A DNA stretch of 64,000 nt from Mucor racemosus (GCA_027405735.1 JAPEHQ010000007.1:1-64000), one strand, 5' to 3'. Counted from the stretch's first letter, positions 1 to 11,840 are shown. A program made the numbers and translations. The notes: generated by a model from the letters alone, not told the origin.

Positions 1-3000
1 CTCAGTATTTTACCTAGTAGTATAGGATCATTAACAAAGCTGTTACGTCTTTCTGTACAGGCAATAATTTGGAAGCATTACCATCTGGAATATCTCATTT
101 AACTGAACTCAAGATATTAGATGCTCAAAAGAATAATTTGAAATCACTTCCGAAAGAAATCTGGCTTTGTGTATCACTTCAAACATTGAATTGCTCTTCT
201 AATTTGTTAGACTCATTTCCAGAACCTTATTCTGCGCCAAGCATTAGTTCTACATCAACATCATCATCATCTAATGCACCTCTACAAGATGAAAAAGCTC
301 CTACTACACCTATACAATCAACACCAACAGAAGATGATAATAAAACCAATAATAACGAAAACAATATCCCTGCCAACCTCTTATCAAGTGGTTTTCATCC
401 ACCTCCTAATTTCAATCCTCCTTCTTTCTTTGCAAGCCCTAGAAATCATCCTCCGCCTTTGTCTCTCTCATTGCGCAATTTGTTCTTGGGTGATAACAGA
501 TTTACAGATGACATTTGGTCACCTTTGTCATTGTTTTTAGAATTGCGTACACTCAATCTTTGCTTTAATGATTTATATGAAATTCCTCCAGAAGGTCTTT
601 GCCATCAACATTTATATGAATTGTATTTATCTGGTACCATTTGGCTTCATTACCTGCTGATGATATTGAAAAGCTAAGCTATTTGCGAGTGCTGGCTGTT
701 AATGGTAATAAATTACAAACATTACCTGCTGAAATTGTAAATTGCGAAAATTATTAGTACTGGATGTTGGTAACAATACTCAAGTACATATATTCCAATT
801 GGCCATATGATTGGAATTGGTAAGTTTACAATGACAAAAAAAAAAAAAAAAAAAAAACTATAATTTACACAACAAACCCTAACCCTAATCCTACTAAAAC
901 CAGGAATTGGAACTTGGGCCTCAAATCCCTTAATTTATCAGAAATAAACGTTAGAGATCAAAAAAACTCACCCAGAAATGCAAATCCCAGGAAAGATTTA
1001 TCTGATTTCAGTGCTTTGTTAAGGTTGCGTATGTTGGTTTTAATGGATGTTACAATTCTCGTGTATCTACGCCTGAAGAATTCCATGATCGTCGTGTGCG
1101 TACATCTCCTTCTGAAGTAACAGTATGCATATGGTGTTGCTGATTGGTTAGGTCCCAGCGATCATTTAGCAACTTGGGATTTGGTGATGCCTCGTTTCAG
1201 GAATAAAGACGATGAATGTTTGTTTGGTTTATTTGATGGTCGAAAGCATAGCAAGACAGGTTGTAGATTAACTCGATTCTTAAATGATAATTTAACTTAT
1301 CATTTGTCAAATGAATTGGAAAAGAACAAGAACGATGATACAATTGTATCCGCTTTAACGTACTTTTTTGGCTCTTGAAAAGGAATTCGGTTCAATGGAT
1401 ACTGCAGAAAAGATTTAGGCGCTTCTGCTCTTTTATGTTATATTTCAGGTACCAAACTTTATGTGGCCAATGTAGGCGATGCTCTTGCTGTGCTTTCTCG
1501 TAATAATGGACAGGCACATGAAATTACAAAAGCATATTCCTTTAAATCCTAGTGAAATTTCCCGCATTCGAGCTGCAGGCGGCTATGTTTCTAATGCAGG
1601 TCTTTTAAATGATGAACTCAATGTATCCCGTAGTTTTGGTTACTATCATCTTATTCCTGTTGTAAATGCAAATCCTTTTATCTCGTGTATTAATTTGGCT
1701 GAAAATGATGAATTTGTTATTATGGCTTCTCGAGGACTATGGGATCGTATTTCATATCAAACTGCAGTTGATATTGCTCGTACAGAAAAGGATGATCTAA
1801 TGTGGCAGCACAAAAATTGCGTGATTTTGCATTAACTTATGGTGCTGATGATAATGTAATGGTCATGATTATTAGTGTCAATGATTTATTTGACAAGCGT
1901 GATAAGAGATTCCGTAATTTACGTGGTATGAATTGGGTGCTAGTCGAGTAGGTGGTACTGCAGATCATTCCTTAATGGATGATCCAATTGGCACACCAAG
2001 TATGATGGTAAAGAACAGCGTCGAATCAAGGATGAATCTCCTAGCGATTCGACTCTTGCACGTTTAGATCGTGAAGTACCTCCTCCAACAAATCAAGTAG
2101 CATTGGTCTTTACAGATATCAAGAGTTCAACGCTTTTGTGGGACACACAACCAGAAGATATGCGATCAGCTATTAAAATTCATGATGCTGTCATGCGACG
2201 TACTTTAAGAAGTATTGGTGGTTATGAAGTCAAGACAGAAGGTGATGCATTTATGGTTTGTTTCCCAAGATACAATTGCTGCTTTTTATGGTGTTTTACT
2301 GTACAACTTCAACTATTGGAAGCAGATTGGCCAGCAGGTATTTAGAGACTGAGGAAGGACGAGAAATTCAAAAAGACAATAAAATTATATATCGTGGTTT
2401 ATCTGTTCGTATGGGTATTCATCTTGGTACGCCTGTATATGAACGTAATCCTATCACAAAACGTATGGATTACTTTGGTCCTGTGGTTACAAGGCAAGTC
2501 GTATTTGTAATGCTGCTGATGGAGGTCAAATTTGTGTATCTTCTGACGTTATTGCTGCCCTTCGAGAAATGCCTGGTGTCTTTGGAGATGACAAGTCAAG
2601 TTCAGCAGAGGCTTCGGATGTTACTATAGCTACTCATTCACTTGGTAGAGATATACAGCAATTAAACGACTTGGTTTCCATGTTGTAGAAATGGGTGAGA
2701 GACGTTTAAAGGGCTTAGAAACTCCAGAATGCTTTGTTTAGTATATCCCAAGCAATTAGCAGGCCGTATGGAAATGGAAAGAGTGAAGTTTTAGCTAGCC
2801 CATCACCTATCATCTCTACACCAACACCATTAACAGAGCATCCCTCCGAGCAATCTTCAATATACAATGGTGGTTTGACAGCTGAGAACTCTCCTCATTT
2901 AGCGGCTCAACAACGAAATGATAGTTATACAAGTGCAAGCGATGTTACGTATCAAAATTTACAACAATCACAATCTCAACATAAACAACAACAACTATTC

Positions 3001-3499
3001 TCACCTTCAAAACATCCTAATAACCGCCAAATTGATCCAGCACTTGTTGTATCATTGAGTAACTTGGCTATTCGTTTGGAATCGATCACTACTGGTACAG
3101 TGTTGAATTCTGCAGACAATAGTATTTACGCTCGCATGAATATACCCACAGGATTGCTTGGATCGATAACAGTAATTAATTGCCAATTCTTATTATTCGC
3201 AAGCTTTCAATAAGCGTATGCAAGAAATTGCTTCTGACGATGAATTGATGATGTTGATGGAAAATTTTGTTACTAGAATAGAGGTATGAATTCATGATAT
3301 TTTGACAATATAAGCAATTAATAGGAAATTTCCTCCATAGAATGCTGCCTCCTCTCTTTATTTAAAGAAAATGGGAAATTTCGCTGGTGTTTTAGAAAAA
3401 CTAGGTGAAGCAATTGAACTTGATCCAATGCATATTTTGAGAGCACTTCAAATTTACTCTGAAGTTACCGACTTGACAAGTAAACCCACAGGGTTATAA
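1..3499 (+). pseudogene. Adenylate cyclase (LRR - PP2C-like - class III cyclase), 5'-truncated, frameshifted
   Basis: Membrane-associated enzyme that makes cAMP from ATP under Ras-type control in fungi. The window opens inside leucine-rich repeats (1-810, e.g. LPSGISHLTELKILDAQ), then the hallmark block KYIYSNWPYDWNWNWN at about 790-910. A PP2C-like domain follows (about 1140-1920; PRFRNKDDECLFGLFDGR, ANVGDALAVLSRNNGQ). The class III catalytic domain is at about 2100-2700 ([16 protein letters not shown] with the metal-binding Asp, [15 protein letters not shown] segment, MGIHLGTPVYERNP). The C-terminal tail ends at TAA 3497-3499. Introns read as 820-903 and 3284-3340. More than ten one-base losses break the frame (for example near 60, 633, 741, 1058, 2490), mostly where one base of a short run seems missing, with no GT-AG site to explain them. 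Either a decaying gene or, more likely, consensus errors near a contig end. Family identity is firm; intactness is not. Confidence 0.85.
820..903 (+). other. Intron of the adenylate cyclase gene, with a telomere-like tract
   Basis: The donor gtaagt follows WPYDWNW and the acceptor cag precedes NWNLGLKSLNLS, so splicing restores the conserved fungal cyclase block. The intron holds a run of about 20 A and, at 874-893, CCCTAACCCTAATCC, two units like fungal telomere repeats. Two units are too few to call it telomeric. Confidence 0.75.
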
Positions 3500-4432
3500 T
3501 TATGATAATTTAGAGATCCCATTTATATATCCAAATATTCTGTTTTTCCAATGCAATAATTTTTTGTTTTTGTTTTTTTTTTCTCTATTTTTTTGTACAA
3601 ATGCGCACTTATAAAAAAAAGCCTTAGACATCTTATTTTTAAATCGCAATTACTTAAACTATATATACAATGGTTGCATTCTCACTTTCAATAGAAGCGA
3701 AGCATAAACCCTTCCAACAGACGCTTCCTGTGATTTACAACCCAACACAAACTTTAGCTGATTGAAATAACAGAAAAAGCAAAATGTTTAGAATTATGAT
3801 TGTAAAAAAGTTAGAAGCCCCTCCAAATCCTACCAAATATACACAAATTGGCATTATGTTATATGTTTCTGAAATTATTTCAGACCTCAGAAAAGCCTCA
3901 AAAGCACATAAAATTTACAACTTTTCTTTTACAAACTAGTTAGGTCTCGCTTTTCATCCCTACTCAACCTTTTTTTTTCACTGAATAATACTAAGAAAAT
4001 TCATATGCCAATGTACCTGAGATGTTCAACTTTAATCCAAAACGCGTTTCCGAAAATATCCAATGTCCATTCAACGGTATATATTTTTAGTGCTAATGTG
4101 TTAGATTTTTACAGATATTTCACATTTCACTGCTACATATTCAAAATCTTGAGGATTCATATCTCTGCAAAAATTTAAGCTATACAAACACAATTTTTGA
4201 TAATAAAACTTACTTGTTTTGAAGCATTCTACAACATATTTTAGTATAAAAAAATTCCTGAACACTTATTTTTTTTTTCATTTTAGGTATTTTTAGTAGA
4301 TTTCAAAATGTTCGTTAAATTGAATAGCATTTTTTTTATATGAATAATAACTCATGTTAGTCTATTTAGTTTCTGAAAAGCAGCATTTATTTCTATTTAG
4401 TGGCCAACAACTAAGAAGAGAAGCAAGATGTT
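3500..4432. other. Intergenic, no gene seen
   Basis: AT-rich sequence with T-runs. Segment 4285-4400 resembles 45,900-45,970 (a shared stretch around TTTCAAAAT..TTCATTAAATTGA), so it is probably diverged repeat material. Confidence 0.5.
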
Positions 4433-6356
4433 GTCTTGTATACCACTACCAACTATCAAAGGTACACCATAATTATTACTTATTAGCTTGTTAATTAATT
4501 TTACTAATAATTCAATTTTTATAGGTCAAAAGTAAAGGCGTATTCAGCTCAAAACGCTTGAAACAATTCAATTATGCTAATTTACATGGTTTATCATCTC
4601 TTGCTCATACAATTGCTATACCTGATTTTAATATTTTGTTTATACTGATAATCGAGTCGTTCTTCCATTAGAGTTAACTCACCATCCTTGATTAGCGTAT
4701 CTACGATAATGGTCCATTATTAGCTCATGGTGTACAAAGTTATTAAAGGGGTTGTCTAAATCTCAACTTTATTTGGTTCAACCGTTGATGCTAAGCTAGC
4801 ATCAAATTAGTTGTGTTGACTTGCAATAAAATAAGGTGTTATATCAAGTACGATGTTGGCGTTCAATGTATTTCAGTTAAATTGAACAGATAGAGATGTA
4901 ATGTGTAAAACGGCTCCGATCTATATGAACACAAAAAAAAAAGATCCAAATTGTGATGCTTCATCTACCTGTAAATAGGTCCCAGTGAGTCCATGTTTAT
5001 GTTTATGATGATGTTGGAAGGGTAAAATTAAACCTTAATATAAATCACCTTTAGCGCATTATTATCAAGTAAGACTATATTATCATCAAATAAACTACCA
5101 CACAATATTAACATGTATAAATATTTACAGTAATAAGCTTGAATCAAGTGGATACAGCATTGTAAATTCTTGAAAAAGTTCACAAGTATTATCAAATCCC
5201 TTATTTTTAAGACCTACAAGCTTATAAGCGGAATATTAATTTTAAAATTTATTCTTGTCCAGATCATCAATTTTGACATTTTTTAATTTTTTTTTTTTGG
5301 TTTTGCAAATTTAGGGTGAATTATACTACCAATTATAAAACCAAAAAGTATACACATATACAGAATTTAGCCCTCTATTTGCTCAATAAAAAATAATAAA
5401 CATTTTTATTGTAAAATATTACATGAAAATCCTTTAAACAAAATTCCGTTTTTGGGCCAAAAGTACAAAGTTTCATTACTTAACATTTAATATTAAGCTT
5501 TTATAAAATGTGTATTAGTTATGGCTACAATTTTCTCTCACAATGTAGTATATTTAAACGTTGATTTTGGTATTAAAATTTGATTTTTCTATTTTTTGAT
5601 CAAAATCATGAGTGTTGGTAAGGATAAAATGAGTCCCCAAAAATGTCCGCTACAAAAACTGAATTTTCAAACCGCACATGGTTAAATATAAGAAAAGTTA
5701 AAAAAAGAAACGTATTTTTATTTAAAACTTAGATACACCATAGTATAAGAGACTTAGCAGTTCAATCTTGCTATGCTTAATTACGACATCGCTCTACGGG
5801 CTCGCTTTTGCAATTTTTTAATAAATGTATGATTCGACAGACAATTTTTCTGATAGAGAAATATGTGTTTCTATTATAGTAACAGATATTGTTGCCCATT
5901 TTGCTTAGTTTATAGTTCAGGCGCTGTAATGCTGCTTTTACATTCTCTGAAATGTGCAATTTAGCAGGGTTTTAAATGCGATAAATAATGTAAAGCCTTG
6001 AAAATAATCCTTTTCTACGTGTGTTGTTTCTCTCTTTTTGTTTTCATATTCCAAGGATATATTCACTACCGTTTGCGAAGGCATATCAGACTGTTATGTC
6101 AAAATCTAGATATAGCGCTACAACAGTAGTGGTATTATCAGGATATTATTGTTATTGTTGAACCTTTAATAGCTATTGTATCACTTGATAATCTCTTCTA
6201 TATATAATCTCATTCTCTACATTGAATAAAACCCACCTTTTATCTTGTCTAATTCTTATTAGTTTTGGCAAATTACAGAATATGAAGCTTATATTCTTTT
6301 CATTTATCTGAATACGCATGCTAACATAAGGCCTAATCTTTCATAGAGATAGCAGT
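4433..6356 (-). repeat. Repeat B, copy 1 (internally deleted)
   Basis: Reverse-complement match to 47,595-50,770. Shared blocks: 4433-4905 with 50,290-50,770; 4973-5300 with 48,480-48,810; 5300-6356 with 47,595-48,480. Relative to copy 2 this copy lacks about 1.4 kb between 4905 and 4973. It retains a remnant of the dynein intermediate chain WD40 fragment near 4980-5030 (reverse strand reads VHVYVYDDVG), in a broken frame. I do not recognise a transposase. Both ends are approximate. Confidence 0.75.
5777..5959 (-). CDS. 60-aa ORF conserved in both copies of repeat B
   Basis: Reading frame beginning MHISENVKAALQRLNYK and ending VERCRN-stop. The matching position in copy 2 (about 47,800-47,985, + strand) reads HISTNVKAALQRINHK to VERRHN-stop with no internal stop, although many bases differ. 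An upstream frame ending LKPC-stop is also kept in both. This suggests coding sequence of the parent element, perhaps an exon of a larger protein. No family recognised. Copy 2 has no ATG at this exact start, so the start is not secure. Confidence 0.35.
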   Translation of the reverse strand: MHISENVKAALQRLNYKLSKMGNNICYYNRNTYFSIRKIVCRIIHLLKNCKSEPVERCRN

Positions 6357-6862
6357 CTATATTAGAGACTAGGGTTGCTGTCGAGCCCAGCTTATTCTAG
6401 TAAATTTGGCTAGCAAAACCCGGCTCTACACCAGTACTATTAGAGACTGATATTTTCATTTAAACGTATTCTAAGATAAAATATCATTATTTACTGCTGT
6501 AGTAATGGACGTACTTTATGATTACCAGTTCAAATCAAATGCAATGATGTTAGTATATACTCAATAAAAACACTACGGCCCCCCTCTGTTGCACAAGATG
6601 ATTTCGTTGTGTCCAGGTGAGTTTCACATTATAGCCTGAGCTGTTTTGCCTACTGAATACGGCTAAAAAGATAACAAGAAGCACATGGGCACAACAAAGA
6701 AACTGCACACGAGCACACCGCTAAGCCTGCATGTGCAGAATTATAGATTCTGTCCGTATGCATACATTTATTACATGTGTTTATAATAGTAGAATTGCCC
6801 ACAAGCATGCACATCATTATCCCTATTTGTGCATAATAGTAAAATCTGACCATGAGCATAAT

Positions 6863-7199
6863 TGATTTATCAAAATATGTTTAGGTTAAATAAAAATTAG
6901 AAATTTAATCAAGTAAAGAAATATCGTTTATTGGAATGAAATTAATAGGGTTTATATACTATTTGATTTGGGGAATTAATGGTGTGGTAAGGTAGTTTAG
7001 ATGTTATTTAATAGTAATGTGTCATATTGGAATATCATGTTGGAATATCGCACTGGCGTATTATGCTTTTGTACCATGCTTCTATACCATGCTTTAGGAG
7101 CATTGTATAGTTAATATTTAATAAGGAACTTCCGGTTCCGGATCTGTTATTCTTTACTTTTTTGGATTTGACATGATCCGTTTTAAGAATGATACATCA
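6863..7199 (+). mobile_element. Solo LTR A (337 bp) with 5-bp target duplication
   Basis: Starts TGATTTATC and ends GATACATCA (TG...CA with imperfect inverted tips). It is flanked by ATAAT on both sides (6858-6862 and 7200-7204). The uninterrupted site with a single ATAAT is present in the other repeat A copies (17,908-17,912 and 46,890-46,894). It shares an internal segment (CGTTTATT, then GGGTTTATATA) with the LTR at 7814. No gag/pol lies next to it. Orientation is arbitrary. Confidence 0.85.
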
Positions 7200-7813
7200 A
7201 TAATGAGCTGATCGTATGGGCACAAATTGGTTTTTCATGAGCATCGTGCCGTTCTCAAAATGCCAGTGCATTTGTACTGAATGAATTTTTAACTTGCATT
7301 TGTTTTTATCAACATAAATTATCTACAATACAATTGAATACGTTGTAGATGTAGAATGTAGAGAAATACATGCAAGAACCAATATATTTACAATTATCGT
7401 CATATGTAAATATTTTTTATAGCTATAATGTTTACAGGAACGACGGGTTTTGCTCAAGCATAAACTTAAATAATACTTACTGCTTAAATTTATATGCAAG
7501 CCAAAATCTAAGGTGATAGGTGTTACGATGTTACTTATCACGCATAAAACTTAAACAAATTAACCTTCTTTAAACTTCCTGTTTAATTTCGATTGTCAGC
7601 TATAAAAATATTTGTTTTCAAATATAACGATGATCATAACTATGGTTATTAGGCACGACATTAGATTATTCTTTTTTTGTTTCTATATCATTTGAATTTT
7701 ATCACTTTTCTGGAACATTTCGGGAGTTGTTTGTAGCCAGCTCTAGCTTTTTATTGAGTAGATATAAATATTATTGCCTTGGATTTGATCTGGTGGTAAT
7801 CAAGAAATACGTC

Positions 7814-8123
7814 TGATTTATCGAGACTTTATAAATTAAATCAACGTAAAAAGTAAAAAGTACCGTTTATTAGAATAAATTAAATATGGGTTTATATAGT
7901 TATTGGAATTGTGTGATAAGATCTAATGGACAGGATCCATTAGATGTGACAATAGATATTATTATTATGTGTATGGATATAACATGTTATGCTTCAGTGG
8001 TAATATTGCTATAAGTTTATGTTTCATTATTAGTTCCTGGTGACAGGATCAGTACGGGATAGATAAGATCTGCTAGATTTGTCGAGATCTTCTATATATC
8101 GATGTTGTAAGTCTGATAGATCA
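7814..8123 (+). mobile_element. Solo LTR B (310 bp) with 5-bp target duplication
   Basis: Starts TGATTTATCGAG and ends GATAGATCA, flanked by ACGTC at 7809-7813 and 8124-8128. The empty site is in repeat A copy 3 (AAATACGTCCAAC, ACGTC at 47,505-47,509). Same family as the LTR at 6863. Left by LTR-LTR recombination of a full element, or fragment of an assembly-collapsed one; the former is simpler. Confidence 0.85.
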
Positions 8124-8264
8124 ACGTCCAACAAAACAGTAGTATATATAATGATATTTGATCTTATAGAATTCGGTTAAATAAGAATTCACTATTCTAG
8201 ATAAGATTTTACTTATTAAAATCGTAGTCCCTATGTTAGCTGCGTATTATGATAACCGTTTAAA

Positions 8265-8336
8265 TAGTTATTATATATATATATATATTATATAAAATGT
8301 GGGGTAAATCAAACATGTATATATATATATATATAT
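8265..8336. repeat. (AT)n tracts upstream of the MFS gene
   Basis: Two alternating AT runs (about 8271-8294 and 8318-8336) end about 50 nt before the MFS start codon. They may act as an open promoter region; this is inference. Confidence 0.6.
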
Positions 8337-8384
8337 AAAATTGAAATTTTCCATTGTTTTTTCTTTCTGAATATACAATACAGT

Positions 8385-10198
8385 ATGAAATTTATTAAAG
8401 ATAGATTTCTCGGCAAAAAAGATATCGTTATAGATGATGATAGCTCATCAGAATCAGGACGCACAACAGTAGTAGATCCATTTGTGTTTCCATTAAAAAC
8501 GTACCCTCAGGCTTGGATTGCTCTATTATTTCTCGTAATTTTAAGAACTGCCATTTCTGTATTTCAATTCACATTTAGTGTGGTACCAACACTCACTGGT
8601 GAAATGTTTAATGTATCTCTCACAGCTGTCAATTGGTTAGCGAATGTACAAGGTGTCATGTATGTATTTATGAGTTTCTTTACTGGTTGGATATTTCAAA
8701 GATTAGGTGTGAAACGATCTGTAAGTACTCTATCTAATGTTCATTATACATTGTCTCACAATTCATATAATAAATAGCTCATTTTGGCTGCTGTACTAAA
8801 TGCAACTGGATCCGCTATCCGTTCTGTTGCAGTTAAGTTGAATCCGCCATCATTTATAATTACAATGATAGGTCAAATTGTTGGTTCATCTTCTGCGCCT
8901 TTAGCATTGAATATTATGACTACAGTAAGAATCTAGATTAAACATTTTGTCGTTAAATATTCATGCTAAAATAAATACGACAGTTTGCGGCTACATGGTT
9001 TACCGATAATATGAGAGCAACAGCTGGCATGTTTGTCGGTAAGTGCATCTAAAAAATTAAGGTTATCATATATTCCATAGGCTAATTTTTTACTATTATC
9101 AAATAATAGCTTCTAATTATGGTGCTATTCTAGGTATGTTCTTGATCCCAAACCTGGCCAGTGGACTCGATAAAATTCCAATGGTAGTTCATATTGTTTC
9201 TGGCATTGCAGTAGCTGCATTGATTCCAATTCTTGTTATGCCATCTAAACCTCCAACACCACTTCAAGAGCAACATCTGAGGGTTCAACACCTTCATTTT
9301 TTACTGGTATTCGTATGCTATCAAAGATTATAATTTTTGGATTCTTTTCTTGGTGCATGGCTTTAATGTTGGTTTAAGTATTGCATTTGGTTCTATTTTA
9401 CTCAAGTCATTTCTCCTTACGGATATACAGATGCTCAAGCTGGTCAAATGAATGCTGTAGCTTTTTTTGCTGGTACATTAGGATGCTGTAAGCTCTAAAA
9501 TATTTGCTTAATTTATTGGTAGTAATTAACACTTTATAAAAAGCTATTTCTGGTCCTGTTCTTGATGCAACAAAGCAACACAAGTTATTCTTGAGATTGA
9601 TTGCTCCCATGGTATTTGTAACAGACATTGGATTTATATTTATTAGTAAGTATATCTAGTTTATAGAATATATATACATATATATTGTATTAACTCTATT
9701 CCTATAGTTCAAAGAGATTCTTATGCTGCCATCTTGTTTGTGCTATCAATGAATCAATTCTTTTTATCATTCCTGGTACCTGTAGTAATTGAATTGAGTA
9801 GTGAGAGTACGTTTATATATATATACCTCTGATACACATATAAACTAACAAAAAACATCTTCATAGCCTCTTATCCTGTAGCTGATGCTACTACAAATTC
9901 AATCATATGGCAAGGTTGTCAAACATTTGGTTTCTTGATCGTATTAGTCATGGATCTATTAAGAGATTCAGAGGGAACACCAAAAGATAACATGTACCGA
10001 GCATTGATATTACAAGCCGCACTTGCCGGATTAATGATGTTACTATGTTTCGCATTTAGAGGACGCATGTTACGTACTGAAGCAATTGAGAAAATGCAGC
10101 AACTAGAAGCCGAGAATGAAAAAGGAACAGAATCACAACATCAAATAGATGATTTACAAGACGAAGAACATCATATAGATAATAATAGCAGAGCTTAA
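8385..10198 (+). pseudogene. MFS transporter, FLVCR/DIRC2-like, with three frameshifts
   Basis: Twelve-helix major facilitator related to the FLVCR/DIRC2 group, whose animal members move heme, choline or other small solutes; substrate here unknown. Helix 1 is around WIALLFLVILRTAISVFQF. The segment FAATWFTDNMRATAGMF followed by ASNYGAILGMFLIP is typical of the group. Six GT-AG introns close in frame: 8721-8777, 8925-8983, 9039-9109, 9488-9543, 9646-9707, 9807-9866. Between about 9262 and 9398 three separate one-base losses shift and then restore the frame (one C, one A, one T apparently missing), falling in the loop after helix 6 and in helix 7. The rest is open to TAA at 10,198 with an acidic C-terminal tail. 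Probably functional if those bases are consensus errors. Stops 33 nt from the convergent TXNDC9-like gene. Confidence 0.8.
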
Positions 10199-10231
10199 TA
10201 GTTTTATTATATAAACAATATAACACCCATA

Positions 10232-10944
10232 TTAATCATCTTCTAATTCTGAATCAGTATCATTTGATTGGAAAATAGATCTCTTTTGCAGTTGTCTAGC
10301 TTCTTCCTTCTTCTTTACTACACCAGCATGAAGTAATTTCAATTCTAATTCGGCTGTTTGGAAACTATCGGTACTACCCAATTCATCAAAACCGACAATT
10401 TTAGTTTGTGCATATCCATTAACCCATGCCATTACACATGGTAAAATTTTAATTTGTAATTTCTCAACCAAGAAAGGGGCATTTTGTACTTCAATCTTGA
10501 TAAATCGGGTATCATAGTATTTTTGAGCAAGTTTCTCCAAATGTGTATCCATAATCTTACATCTTCTAAAATCCTTGTGATAAAAATGTCCAACAACATA
10601 TTTATCTGAAGTTGTGATATCCATAAATTCCTTTTCTTTTGTGATATCGGTATATAGACCATGTTGATTTTCTGCTCTAGCATGGCGCCTTTCGAGTCTG
10701 TGAATTATAATTAGAAATATGCACTGAAAATAAAACATACAACAACTTTACTCGTCTTGAATTTCCTTGATTCTTCTTTCACGGATAGAAGAAGATACAT
10801 CATTATCTTCTTCATTTTCAAGTTCTGCAAAAAGTGCTTCGTCGTCAGACAAACTTTCTAAATCACGTAATCTATCTTTTGAGATTAATACAAGTAAAAG
10901 ATTTTTTATTTATTTTAGAAATGGCATATTTACCCTGAAGACAT
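10232..10944 (-). CDS. Phosducin-like / TXNDC9-type thioredoxin-fold protein
   Basis: 198-aa member of the phosducin-like family (animal TXNDC9, yeast Plp1), which works with the CCT chaperonin in folding of tubulin, actin and G-beta proteins. Three exons: 10,934-10,944 (ATG TCT TCA GG), 10,752-10,871, 10,232-10,697; introns of 62 and 54 nt, all phases close. Acidic N-terminus (LRDLESLSDDEALFAEL), charged helix (RERRIQEIQDELERRHARA), then a thioredoxin fold: VVGHFYHKDFRRCKIMD with RC in place of a CxxC pair, FIKIEVQNAPFLVEKLQIK, LPCVMAWVNG, VGFDELGSTDSF. Loss of the redox CxxC is normal for this family. Acidic C-terminal tail. Convergent with the MFS gene. Confidence 0.9.
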
Positions 10945-11830
10945 TTATTCTTTCTATATGATACAAACGCAAAAAAGGTTGTTTAATATAAAACGATTTG
11001 GAACAAGCTTATTAAGGCTGGGTATTAAAAATGTCAGAAATCAATAAACGACATCCAAGGTTGATTCAAACTTGTAAAGTCTTTTTTTTTATTTTTTTTT
11101 TTTTTTTTTTTTTCATGTGTGTTGACATGATATATTGCTAAACATTGTTTTATGGATTTATCTCGTAGAGTATGATTGTTGGTTTTTCAATGAAATATTT
11201 TAAAAAGACTTTTGGATAACAATTATATCAGGTATTATTGATCTTGTGGCTTGCTCTACAGTTTAATTTAATGTTGCACATGACACAAATATGTGTAATC
11301 TTCATATATACAGTAGTACTTTAAATGCCTTTTTCATAGCAATATATAACTCTAGTACTGTGAATAAATATATCGTGAAAAATGTAAACTGCGTCGTGCA
11401 TCTACTATACCAAAACCAATGTCAAGTCCATTGGATATTCTAAAATGACACATATGTCTATACATGCTGTAAAATTCATTTTTGGATTTATTTTATAAAA
11501 TTAAAATAAGATCCTACATTTAGCATGTTAAATTGCAATTATAAGCAAACATTATAATAAAAATACCTTTTGAACCTCTGAAAGAATCCTTTGAAATATA
11601 AAAAAATCGAAATTTTGACGGGATTCCAACGTACCTGACCTAAATAGTAATCCCGGTGTGTACAGTTACCATGACAACGACAGATTCGGAATTATGGCAA
11701 AAAGGAAAGGTACCGCTTGCTAAATTTAAAACTAAAAATCTCGCAGTAAGCATGGTAGTAATCGTGGCTGACTGCATTAGTATGCCAACAAAGAGCTAAA
11801 TATATACTACTGCGCCGTTTTCCCCTATTT
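10945..11830. other. Intergenic between divergent TXNDC9-like and BCS1-like genes
   Basis: About 0.9 kb carrying both promoters. It includes a T-run at 11,082-11,114. No ORF worth calling. Confidence 0.5.
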
Positions 11831-11840
11831 CATATAAAAG
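11831..11840 (+). promoter_or_regulatory. TATA-like box of the BCS1-like gene
   Basis: CATATAAAAG lies about 75 nt before the ATG at 11,913 and is followed by a pyrimidine-rich stretch, a usual fungal core promoter layout. Confidence 0.5.

Larger units (their letters stand above)
6439..8250 (+). mobile_element. Repeat A, copy 1, interrupted by two solo LTRs
   Basis: Matches 17,619-18,165 and 46,599-47,586 in the same orientation. The body begins CACTACGG (6571), rich in short subterminal-like words (TGGGCAC, GTGCCC, GAGCATAAT). At 6439-6463 lies a 25-nt sequence whose exact reverse complement ends copy 3 (47,562-47,586), so these may be the terminal inverted repeats of one element. No long ORF: probably non-autonomous. 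Two LTR insertions (6863-7199 and 7814-8123) split it. The 3' end is approximate. Confidence 0.65.

Noticed and set aside
874..893. CCCTAACCCTAATCC as a telomere or subtelomere mark
   Set aside because: Only two units, inside a spliced intron, with coding sequence on both sides. Kept only as a note.
4760..4900. tRNA-like GGTTCAA wording
   Set aside because: No cloverleaf can be drawn around it, and the repeat B copy 2 equivalent is changed at the key bases.
6650..6859. Cys-rich 69-aa minus-strand ORF, with a counterpart at 17,715-17,909
   Set aside because: Lies in repeat A. The peptide is not kept open in the third copy (46,500-46,727 is differently framed), so it is likely chance.
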